DNA of 64,000 nucleotides from Streptomyces sp. NRRL B-24085. Lineage in GTDB: Bacteria > Actinomycetota > Actinomycetes > Streptomycetales > Streptomycetaceae. Numbering within the stretch: the stretch's first letter is position 1; every line of letters starts with the position of its first letter. Shown in pieces: positions 1-6,512 of this stretch. The position numbers and the translations under genes are program-made. Under the pieces are notes generated by a model. It was not told the origin of the DNA. It saw only the letters and a list, made by a program, of their open reading frames with translations, and did no database searches. The DNA lies in NCBI RefSeq assembly GCF_001282115.1, contig NZ_LJBR01000037.1:1-64000 (forward strand), given 5' to 3'.

Positions 1-292
1 GTACGGAACACGCACACCCGCTGAGGTGGGGGCGGGGAGGGGGCTGCGGCGGGCGACGCATACTCAAGCACCGGTAACAGGAGTACGCAATATGTCGCGC
101 AAACTTTGTAATTCTCTGATGGTGGATGCTCACTTTGCCCACGTCGGCCGCTGGCGAGCGTGAGACCTCCCCGTTCAGCGCACAGTTGTGCAAGTGAGCT
201 GCGCCTCTCCATGAGCTGTGGCCAGGCACCGACCTGGTCGCCCTAACGGAGACCTCGAAAGCAGCCACCCAGGCCGGTGCCCTCGCTTCGCC

Positions 293-615
293 TCAGCGCG
301 CCGCCTGGAAGGGCCCGACCGGCAGTCGTGGTCGTTGTGCCGTCCGTGAACAGTCCGCTGCTCGGCTTCGACGGGTCCGCGCCCAGCCCGAACCAGGCGT
401 AGCGATGCGCGTAGGGCAGGCTGTCCAGCATGTTCGTGGACGCGGTGACGAACGCCGCCTGTTGCGCCGCGGACGGGAACCGCGTCCCTGCGAGAAATCG
501 ATGAGCGCGTACTCGGTCAGCCAGCTCGGCTTGTGATAGCGCGCGTACACCTGCGTCAGGCACGACCTCAGTTGCTCGACCGCCTGCGGGGTGCGGAAGT
601 CACCGCCGTACCAGT
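293..615 (-). pseudogene. Asl1-like glycosyl hydrolase, C-terminal remnant
   Basis: Short minus-strand frames together spell the last third of a secreted glycosyl hydrolase of the Asl1-like type. AHWYGGDFRTPQAVEQL lies near 610-560 and YHKPSWLTEYALIDF follows. After a frame change comes AAFVTASTNMLDSLPY and a typical C-terminal segment (GLGADPSKPSSGLFTDG). A further frame change occurs just before the usual final residues. The N-terminal two thirds, including the signal peptide, are absent because the upstream side runs into a SpoIIE fragment. The family assignment rests on recalled similarity. Frameshifts plus truncation make it a pseudogene. Confidence 0.6.
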
Positions 616-660
616 GCGCTTGCGCCAGCGCACCGGTCCGGTCAGGGCCACCGCCCTGGT

Positions 661-819
661 GAGGACACCGTCGCCCTGCTGGAAACGATGCCGGGAGGTG
701 CCGGGGACGATGTCGCCGTGCTGGCGCTGTCGGTCCCGATGGACGGGGCAGCCCGCGACGACGAAGTGCTCACCGGTCCGCCCAGCCCTTCCGCGGCCTC
801 AGACGCGGTCGGGCAGTGA
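661..819 (+). pseudogene. SpoIIE-type PP2C phosphatase, C-terminal tail
   Basis: An in-frame stretch ending at TGA 817-819 reads EDTVALLETMPGGAGDDVAV followed by LALSVPMDG. This is the pattern closing SpoIIE/RsbU PP2C phosphatase domains (a GDD-type metal-binding aspartate pair followed by the last beta strand). Nothing of the catalytic core lies upstream; the sequence before it belongs to a glycosyl hydrolase remnant on the other strand. Its stop is 18 bases before the STAS gene start, so the two were probably once an operon, the usual phosphatase/anti-anti-sigma arrangement. Confidence 0.55.
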
Positions 820-837
820 CAGGAGGGATGACCTGCC

Positions 838-1192
838 ATGACTGACGTCGAGATGACCGTCGAGAAACCTTGTGAAGGCGTCGCACTCGCCACTCTCATC
901 GATGACCTGGACGTGCGGAGCGGCCGTGGGCTGCGCGATCGGGTCGCGGAATTGGTCCGATATGAACCTACTTGTCTGGTTCTAAACCTTTCCCGCATCG
1001 GCTTCTGCGATTCCACCGGTCTGAGCGGCCTGATCGGGATCTGGCACACAGCCGTCCGGCGGTTCGGTCGATATTGTCGGCGTACCGACCCGTCTGCAGC
1101 GCATGCTCAGCCTCACCGGCGTGGACGAACCCTCTCCCGTGCATCCGACAGCCGCCGACGCGGTGCGAGACGCGCTGGCTCGGCCGTCTTGA
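838..1192 (+). pseudogene. STAS-domain anti-anti-sigma factor, frameshifted
   Basis: Starts at ATG 838 with the Shine-Dalgarno AGGAGG 13 bases ahead. The first 70 codons give a normal SpoIIAA/RsbV-type STAS domain with the phospho-acceptor motif CDSTGLSGLIG. Near 1055-1062 the frame breaks. The missing C-terminal half continues in another frame as SVDIVGVPTRLQRMLSLTG and ends at TGA 1190-1192 (ALARPS). Without the shift the product would be about 117 residues, normal for the family. It follows a SpoIIE-type phosphatase tail. Either a recent inactivating one-base indel or a sequencing error; the Ser-containing half is intact. Confidence 0.8.
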
Positions 1193-1378
1193 CGGAAACC
1201 ACCCCCTACGGCTGGGACGCCCGCAACAACGCCCACCTCCGCCAGGCTCCCGCTGGGGAGCGACCGCATCGGTGACGGCGTATCAGACCATCGCGGGCAC
1301 CGCTCTGCCCAATGACTTCACCAGCGCCGGCCACCGTGGCAGAGAGGATGGTGGCGACCAGCAGGGATGTCCGGTCGG

Positions 1379-1726
1379 TCAGCCTCCGGACGGCACCTTG
1401 ACGGTCTTGCCGTCCTCGTCGAGCGTGTGGGTGTCCCAGTAAACGTCCCACTTGTCCCCGACCTCCTGCGGCACCTTGCCCTCGGGGTATCTCGTGTAGC
1501 CGGCGTCGGGCTCCTTGCCCTCCTGGACACAGGCCTGGCCCGTCGAGCCCACGGACAGGACCGGGTACTCATCGCTGCCGCAGATGTTCTCCTTGTACTC
1601 CCAGCCACCGCATCCGGTGAGCGTTACGAGCGCGGCCGCGCTCGCCAACGCGGCGGCGACACGCCCTCGTACGGGCCGCGAGGCGTATGCAGAGGCGGGG
1701 CGGCCTGCGATGCGGCGCTCGTTCAT
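1379..1726 (-). CDS. SCO0607-like small lipoprotein
   Basis: 115 residues. An arginine-containing n-region and hydrophobic core end in the lipobox LTGC near residue 39, so the mature protein would be a diacylglyceryl-anchored surface lipoprotein of about 75 residues. The mature part is Trp/Tyr-rich (GGWEYKENICGSDEYP, then VGSTGQAC), with two Cys that could form a disulfide, and ends DKWDVYWDTHTLDEDG. This matches the small Streptomyces family named after SCO0607. Function unknown. It stands alone, with no convincing partner on either side. Confidence 0.75.
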   Translation of the reverse strand: MNERRIAGRPASAYASRPVRGRVAAALASAAALVTLTGCGGWEYKENICGSDEYPVLSVGSTGQACVQEGKEPDAGYTRYPEGKVPQEVGDKWDVYWDTHTLDEDGKTVKVPSGG

Positions 1727-2057
1727 GGTGTTCCTCCCGTTGTTCGGTGTGTCCTTACTCTCGCTGCCGACCTGCCTCCGTCTCCTGAGTACGCGTACTC
1801 AAGGGCACCTGCGCGGATGCTCAACGTGTTCGACTGGCTCGTGTCAGGCGAGCGAGGAGAAACACGCGGCAGTGCAGCGCTGGAACAGGGAGTGCGCACG
1901 TGTGCCCAGTCCGCCGGGGGCCGCCCTGCTCGCGGTGCAACCAAGGTCTCTGTCGGACGGCAGACCCGTTCCGGCTGACCTCGGGTGGCCGTGGGCCCCG
2001 GACGGCCCCTGCGAGCCATCTCTTCGCTCTCGACGGCGGAACGCACCGCCTGCGGAT
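1727..2057. other. Intergenic, no gene recognised
   Basis: 331 bases between the lipoprotein start and the HxlR remnant. Frames on both strands are open but show low-complexity, Arg/Pro-rich translations typical of antisense frames in GC-rich DNA. It presumably holds the lipoprotein promoter. No hairpin or RNA gene was recognised. Confidence 0.4.
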
Positions 2058-2262
2058 CAGCTGCCACGGGCTTCGCTGTCGTAGTGAGCCCGGCTGCGCG
2101 TGATCTCGTCGTGGTGGGTGCCCGCCCAGTCGGTCAGGGCGGTGACCGCGTCGAGCAGGGTGGGCCCAGCCCGGTCAGCGCGTATGCGACGCGCGGCGGC
2201 ACCTCCGGGTAGGCAGTTCGGGTGACCGGGCCGTCGCGACGCACGCGGACCATTACGGTGAG
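2058..2262 (-). pseudogene. HxlR-type winged-helix regulator, C-terminal remnant
   Basis: Minus-strand translation gives VRRDGPVTRTAYPEVPPRV then AYALTGLG, the hallmark wing and following strand of HxlR/MarR-like regulators. A one-base deletion near 2160 shifts the frame, after which LLDAVTALTDWAGTHHDEI runs to TGA at 2058-2060. The DNA-binding N-terminal half is missing. HxlR regulators usually sit beside a redox gene such as the adjacent SDR, so this is probably the broken regulator of that SDR. Confidence 0.7.
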
Positions 2263-2289
2263 ATATGGGACCGAACCGTGCCGGAGGTG

Positions 2290-3084
2290 TCAGGGCAGGA
2301 TCGAGTCGACGTAGCCGCCGTCGACGCGCAGGGCGCCGCCGGTGGTCGCTGACGCGTAGGGCGAGGCGAGGTAGACGACCATGTGGGCGATCTCCTCTGG
2401 CTCGATGAGGCGCTGGATCAGGGACTGCGGGCGGTGCTTGATCATGAACTCGCGCTGCGCCTCGTCCCAGGGCGACTCGTCACCGACCAGCTCACGGACG
2501 AAGTCTTCGACGCCGCCCGTGTGTGTCGGGCCGGCGATGACGGAGTTGACGGTCACACCCGTGCCAGCTGCCTCCTTGGCGAAGCCGCGGCTGACGGCGA
2601 GCAGCGAGGTCTTGGTCATGCCGTAATGGATCATCTCGGCGGGGATAACCACGGCCGAGTCGCTGGCGAGGTTGAGGATGCGACCCCAGCCCTGTGCCGT
2701 CATGGCGGGCAGATAGGCGCGGATGAGCCGGATGGCGGAGAGGACGTTCACCTCGAAGTAGCGGCGCCACTCGGCGTCATCGATCTCCAGCGGCGCGGCG
2801 GAGCCGAAGACGCCGAGGTTGTTGACCAGGATGTCGACCGAGGGGACGGCCTCCAGGACGGCCGCAGCGCCCTCTTCCGTCGCCAGGTCGCCTACGGCAG
2901 CGATGACGTCGTCGCTTCCGGAGTCGACCCGCGCCCGGTCCACCGCGGCTGTGACGCGCTCCGTGCTGCGGCCGTTGACGGCGACCCGGGCGCCGGCGCG
3001 GGCGAGGCCGACGGCGATGGCGTATCCGATGCCCTGGGTGGAGCCGGTGACCAAGGCGGTGCGGCCGGAAAGGTCGATGTGCAC
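2290..3084 (-). CDS. SDR family NAD(P)-dependent oxidoreductase
   Basis: 264 residues from GTG 3084, chosen because AAGGAGG lies 7 bases ahead and the N-terminus (VHIDLSGRTALVTG) then matches classical SDRs; a longer frame to 3168 is less likely. Cofactor motif TGSTQGIG near residue 14, NNLG near 88, and catalytic YGMTK with an upstream Ser (NLASDS). The C-terminus ends GGALRVDGGYV, as in FabG-like enzymes. Likely a cytosolic carbonyl or alcohol reductase. It follows a broken aldo-keto reductase and an HbpS-like gene on the same strand, suggesting a former reductase operon. Confidence 0.85.
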   Translation of the reverse strand: MHIDLSGRTALVTGSTQGIGYAIAVGLARAGARVAVNGRSTERVTAAVDRARVDSGSDDVIAAVGDLATEEGAAAVLEAVPSVDILVNNLGVFGSAAPLEIDDAEWRRYFEVNVLSAIRLIRAYLPAMTAQGWGRILNLASDSAVVIPAEMIHYGMTKTSLLAVSRGFAKEAAGTGVTVNSVIAGPTHTGGVEDFVRELVGDESPWDEAQREFMIKHRPQSLIQRLIEPEEIAHMVVYLASPYASATTGGALRVDGGYVDSILP

Positions 3085-3199
3085 GATGGGTCCTCCTTGT
3101 CGCGGGTGTGGGGCTGTACATCGTTGCCGGTGGACGGCAGGTACCCCGAGCGCCTGTTTCCGTGACACGAGGGACGGGGCGGGCGCTCGGGGCGGTGGT

Positions 3200-3747
3200 T
3201 CAGTTCAGGGTGGCGGAGTCGAGGCCGGTGCGCAGCCCGCGGTCCAGTCCCGCGATGGCGTCCATGTCGGCGTCGCTCAGCTCGAAGCCGAGGACGTCTA
3301 GGTTCTGCCGGATCCCCGGGGACACGCCGTGCGATCCGGCGATCAGAACGATCGGCTCGTCCGTGAGGACCGCGCCCTGGGCCAGAGGACTCCACGCCTC
3401 GGTGGCGATGCCGTGCTCGGCGTGGAAGGCGCGCAGCTGGTCCTGCTGGAGGGCGGGGTGCAGCTCGATCTGAGCCGTTCCAGGGAGGCGTCGAACGCGT
3501 CCGGCGCCTTGTCCTTGCTCTGGTCGTCGTTCCACAGCTCGGTCGTCATGAAGATGTCCTCGCGGGGGAGGCCGGAGGAGGCAAGGGCCGTGCCGACGCC
3601 CCGCTCGTTGCCGTGGACCGAGGCGGTGTGGATGCTGCGGTATCCGGCAGACAGGGCACCGCCGACGGCGCGGAGGGTCTCCTCATGGGGAACCCGGAAG
3701 ACGCCGAAGCCGAGCTGGGGCATGACCACGCCGCTGTTGAGCGTCAC
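3200..3747 (-). pseudogene. Aldo/keto reductase, internally deleted and frameshifted
   Basis: The N-terminal part (MPQLGFGVFRVPHEETLRAV) and C-terminal part (RQNLDVLGFELSDADMDAI) of an AKR of the 2,5-diketogluconate reductase type lie in different frames. About 65 residues between the first third and IELHPALQQDQLRAFH are missing, including the lysine-containing strand. A further ~28 residues are lost near 3300. The motif normally YRSIDTAxxYGNE reads YRSIHTASVHGNE here, so both catalytic Asp and Tyr are changed to His. The remnant is about 180 codons against about 275 for the family. Clearly non-functional. Confidence 0.85.
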
Positions 3748-3806
3748 GCTCGGATGGCCGTCACGTGGAGCCTTTCACTTGTGCCGTGGGTGTCCTTCGG
3801 CACGGG

Positions 3807-4220
3807 TCACAGGGCCTCGAGCGCGGTCTGAGCGAACACGTGGTCCTGTTCGGGGGCACCGCCGCCGAGCCCGAGGGCGCCGACGAGCTGACCGTCGCGG
3901 CGGACGGGCACTCCGCCCGCGATGAACAGCAGGGGCTTGTTCAGCGCGGTGGGCAGCGAATGGAAGGGGCCCTCCGGCTTGACCAGGTCGGCGACCTCGG
4001 CGGTGGGGGCGTTGAGCTGAAGGGCGGTGTAGGCCTTGGCGGTGCTGGTCTCGCCGGAGATGAGTACGGCGCGCTCGTCACGGCGGAAGGCCAGCAGGTG
4101 CCCTCCGGCGTCGAGAACGGTGATGCTGACGGGCACTCCCGCCTCGTCGGCGGCGCGGCGTGCCGCGGCGATGAGGGTCTCGGCGTCGGCTGTGGTCAAC
4201 GGGGTCACGGTGGTGCTCAT
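3807..4220 (-). CDS. GlcG/HbpS (DUF336) family protein
   Basis: 137 residues, the usual size of cytosolic members of this heme- or cobalamin-binding fold. Recognisable by the N-terminal helix ADAETLIAAARRAADEAGVP, the strand SITVLDAGGHLLAFRRD, and C-terminal GGVPVRRDGQLVGALGLGGG. No signal peptide, unlike secreted HbpS of S. reticuli. The family occurs as accessory protein in redox sensing and in catabolic operons; the ligand cannot be read from sequence. First gene of the minus-strand group with the AKR remnant and SDR, facing a truncated MarR gene. Confidence 0.8.
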   Translation of the reverse strand: MSTTVTPLTTADAETLIAAARRAADEAGVPVSITVLDAGGHLLAFRRDERAVLISGETSTAKAYTALQLNAPTAEVADLVKPEGPFHSLPTALNKPLLFIAGGVPVRRDGQLVGALGLGGGAPEQDHVFAQTALEAL

Positions 4221-4481
4221 GGGTCACTTTCCTACGGTGGGGGATGGACGGCTGCGTGTCGCGGCCGTCAGGCTCCTCGGACGGTGCAAGAGTCGCGGCG
4301 ACAACCCTCCTGGCGGGAAGCGCGGCTTGCGCCTTACGAGGGCAACAATAGTTGCAGCCGCCTGATACTTGCAAGCGCGGGTATAGCGACTGGTGATGCA
4401 CCGGTGCTTCTGGCCGGTCTGGGTTCCTCGCTCGCAAGGTCAGATCGAGGGAGCGGGGACAGGACGGCCACCGACCCGGCT
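4221..4481. promoter_or_regulatory. Divergent promoter region, HbpS-like gene / MarR remnant
   Basis: 261 bases between divergent starts. It contains an AT-richer segment (about 4346-4385, with GCAACAATAGTTGC and CTTGCAAGC nearby). GCAACtatTGTTGC-like symmetry at 4343-4355 (GCAACAATAGTTGC, arms GCAAC/GTTGC) is a plausible MarR operator. That MarR normally represses such divergent redox genes is family knowledge; binding here is inference. Confidence 0.45.
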
Positions 4482-4643
4482 ATGACCGCACCGGCGCACC
4501 CTTGGCCGACCCTCTCACTGCTGCACGGCCGGATGAGGAGCCGCATCGAACGCGCACTTCAGGCGGAGCACAAGCTGAATGCGCGCCAGTACTCGCTCCT
4601 GGAGGCGCTCGGCAGGCTGACAACGGCTGACACAATGAGGTGA
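4482..4643 (+). pseudogene. MarR-family regulator, N-terminal fragment
   Basis: 53 codons from ATG 4482 match the first two helices of a MarR regulator (LSLLHGRMRSRIERALQAEH, then LNARQYSLLEAL). The frame departs at about codon 47 and stops at 4641-4643, so the winged helix is lost. An IS5-type transposase fragment starts about 45 bases on, so an insertion/deletion event probably removed the rest. The original gene would have been the divergent repressor of the HbpS-AKR-SDR operon. Confidence 0.7.
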
Positions 4644-4688
4644 GTCGGTCCTGATGGGCGTGTTCGAGGGGGGGAGTCAGGCGTTCGG

Positions 4689-4820
4689 TTGGACGTGGGG
4701 ACATCCCCGCCGAGCGTGTCGGATGAGCTGTGGGACCGTCTGGAACCGTTGCTGCCGCCGCGTGCGCCCAGGTGCCGGTACCCCGGCCGCAAAGCAATGC
4801 CGGACCGCGAGGTGCCGGGG
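4689..4820 (+). pseudogene. IS5-family transposase, N-terminal fragment
   Basis: Plus-strand reading gives SVSDELWDRLEPLLPPRAP, then RYPGRKAMPDREV, the conserved N-terminal domain of actinomycete IS5 transposases (usually SDELWxxxxPLLPP...GRKPxxDRxxL). Homology stops at about 4820; no DDE residues or second end of the element were found. This scar probably explains the truncated MarR gene. Confidence 0.75.
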
Positions 4821-5162
4821 TTGAAGCTAAGGTTGGTGTCGGCACTGGGGCCTGGCCAGCGGCGTAATGCCTTGGGAGCCCCTGCACTTCCTTGCTCGCT
4901 CCGCTGACCTTCCTCCCGAGTGATCTCACCTGGGCTGCAGGGTGCCGAGGCCGGCCCCAGAACCGCCCGGACCTGCGGCCCCCTGAGCCGGGTCGCGAAA
5001 CGCGCTCCGAGACTGCGCCTTCCGGGAGGCTGCGCGGCGGGCCCTGGGGATGGAGCAGCCATAACGCACTCGCACCACTGCGCGGCGCCGCCCGTACGAC
5101 GGGCGGCCGACGATGCGCGCCGCAGCGCCGGTCGTGAGGGTCCGCTTCCGTGACGGCCTTCT
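4821..5162. other. Intergenic, no gene recognised
   Basis: About 340 GC-rich bases between the IS5 scar and the toxin-antitoxin operator. Both strands are open but translations look like antisense noise. No RNA gene or hairpin stood out. Confidence 0.35.
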
Positions 5163-5179
5163 TGCCACTAAATTTGGCA
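5163..5179. promoter_or_regulatory. Putative autoregulatory operator of the TA pair
   Basis: TGCCA-N7-TGGCA dyad (TGCCACTAAATTTGGCA) ends 2 bases before antitoxin ATG 5182. The AT-rich centre is unusual for this DNA. Type II antitoxins with ribbon-helix-helix folds typically bind such dyads over their own promoter. No Shine-Dalgarno is visible between dyad and ATG, so the transcript may be leaderless or nearly so. Confidence 0.45.
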
Positions 5180-5181
5180 TC

Positions 5182-5367
5182 ATGACTGCCATCACCCTGC
5201 GGATCCCCGACGCCATGGACAAGCCGCTGCGGGACGCTGCGGCCGACGCCCCCTCGCTGAACGACTACATCGTGCGCGCCGTGCGTCGGCAGATGACGCT
5301 AGATGCCGCCCGCAAACTCGCCACCATCGCTCCGCTCGATCTCGCGGGCGAGGGCGACGCCCTGTGA
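5182..5367 (+). CDS. Type II antitoxin, ribbon-helix-helix-like
   Basis: 61 residues from ATG 5182; upstream in-frame starts would add unrelated residues and ignore the dyad. The N-terminal strand ITLRIPDAMDKPLRD followed by SLNDYIVRAVRRQM resembles the CopG/RHH DNA-binding unit. The C-terminal tail would wrap the toxin. The stop overlaps the toxin GTG (GTGA at 5364-5367), giving the antitoxin-first translationally coupled order typical of MazEF/PemIK modules. Confidence 0.75.
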   Translation: MTAITLRIPDAMDKPLRDAAADAPSLNDYIVRAVRRQMTLDAARKLATIAPLDLAGEGDAL

Positions 5368-5675
5368 CCATCCGCAAGGGCGACGTCTGGGACGTCGACA
5401 CCGGCAAGGGCACCCGCACCGTTCTCGTCGTCAGCCTCGACGGCCTCGCCGAGGCCTACAACGCTGTAGTCGTCCTCGTCCTCCATGCTCCCGCACAGCA
5501 TCCCGACACGGCCATGAGCGTGCATCTGACCACTCCGGTCGACGCCTCCCTCGTAGCTGTGAACCTCCTCCAGCTCTCCGCCATCCGCTTCGAAACCGGC
5601 ACGCTGCACGGCAACATCGGCCCCGAGCAGCAAGAGCTCGTCGACAACGCCCTCCGCGCGGTCCTCGACCTGTAG
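5364..5675 (+). CDS. PemK/MazF-family mRNA interferase toxin
   Basis: 103 residues from GTG 5364. It begins IRKGDVWDVDTGKGTRTVLV, the PemK/MazF opening strand pair (normally RGDVW-VDLG...RP-LV). The middle NLLQLSAIRF corresponds to the conserved strand giving the base-binding loop, and the C-terminal helix is EQQELVDNALRAVLDL. Family members cleave mRNA at short single-stranded sites and are blocked by the cognate antitoxin. The usual catalytic Arg/Thr pair is only partly recognisable, so activity is an inference. No frameshift: one of the few intact genes in this border. Confidence 0.75.
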   Translation: MTIRKGDVWDVDTGKGTRTVLVVSLDGLAEAYNAVVVLVLHAPAQHPDTAMSVHLTTPVDASLVAVNLLQLSAIRFETGTLHGNIGPEQQELVDNALRAVLDL

Positions 5676-5869
5676 GCGGGGTGCCGTAGGGAGCGGCCTC
5701 CATGTGCGGACTGCGTTGGTCGGGCATTCAACGGGCGTATTGCCGCCTCAGCGATCGCACGGATGCCGATCACGTTCGGCCTAGTGAGCATTCCGGACTC
5801 GGTGCACGCCGCCACACCGCACCCCGTAGGCAGGTTCATGTCAAAGACGGCTTGAGGATTCGGAGGCGA

Positions 5870-6025
5870 CGCTTTGCCAGGCTGAGGCGGTTGAGGTGCT
5901 GTATTCGGACGTGCCCAGAGGGTCCGAGGTGCCCGATAGCCGCGTGGTTGTCCTGACGGACGAGGATCTGGCGGATCTGCCGCAGCCGATGGCGCGGTCG
6001 ATCGAAGTCCTCGGCATGGTGCAGG
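5870..6025 (+). pseudogene. Ku-family NHEJ protein, internal fragment
   Basis: In-frame stretch EVLYSDVPRGSEVPDSRVVV, then LTDEDLADLPQPMARSIEVL. This is the signature of the bacterial Ku core (usually V.Y.D..RGYE...G..VVLTDEDL..LP.P....IEVL.FV). Similarity stops after EVLGMVQ. There is no N-terminal beta-barrel and no C-terminal tail, so it cannot encode a working DNA end-binding protein. Streptomyces often carry several Ku paralogues in chromosome arms, so this is probably a broken extra copy. Confidence 0.75.
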
Positions 6026-6029
6026 CCCA

Positions 6030-6345
6030 GAACGCGGAACTCAAGGTAACCCAGCGCGATGGTCCCGCCGTCGGTGGCGGTTCCATGCTTGGCGACTACC
6101 TGGGCCTCGCCGACGGTCGACTGAACGGTTGCCGATTCCCGGGCGGTAGTCAGGACGCCTTGGTGGCCGCCGCCCTTCCAGTGAAACCCGCAGCCGAGCC
6201 TCCTTCTCCTGGTCGGGGCGGCCCGGCAGCCGGACGACCAGCGGCACGGACTGCGTCTCGATCGTCGCCGTCGCGGGAGGTAGGTGACCGAGGTCTTGCC
6301 GCCGTACTCCTTCTTGTACGGGGCCACTTCCACCTCGGCCATTCT
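6030..6345 (-). pseudogene. Unrecognised decayed coding sequence
   Basis: Two minus-strand frames alternate: MAEVEVAPYKKEYGGKTSVT then, shifted, LPPATATIETQSVPLVVRLP and PDQEKEARLRVSLEG, followed by GEAQVVAKHGTATDGGTIAL. Residue use (acidic/basic mix, few Arg/Pro runs) looks like real protein rather than antisense noise, but I do not recognise the family. At least one frameshift near 6280. Its 3' side collides with the Ku fragment. Confidence 0.3.
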
Positions 6346-6512
6346 GCGGCCCGCACGGTGGCGCGCGGCAGCGGCATGAACGGCACCGAGGTGGCCACCG
6401 AGCTGACGCTGGGCATACGGCCGGAACCCACGCCGGCACCGGGCGGCGGCTTCTCCGGGACACGGAGTCCTTTACGACGGACCCGTGTCCGGGGAGGACA
6501 TACCGCGGGACG

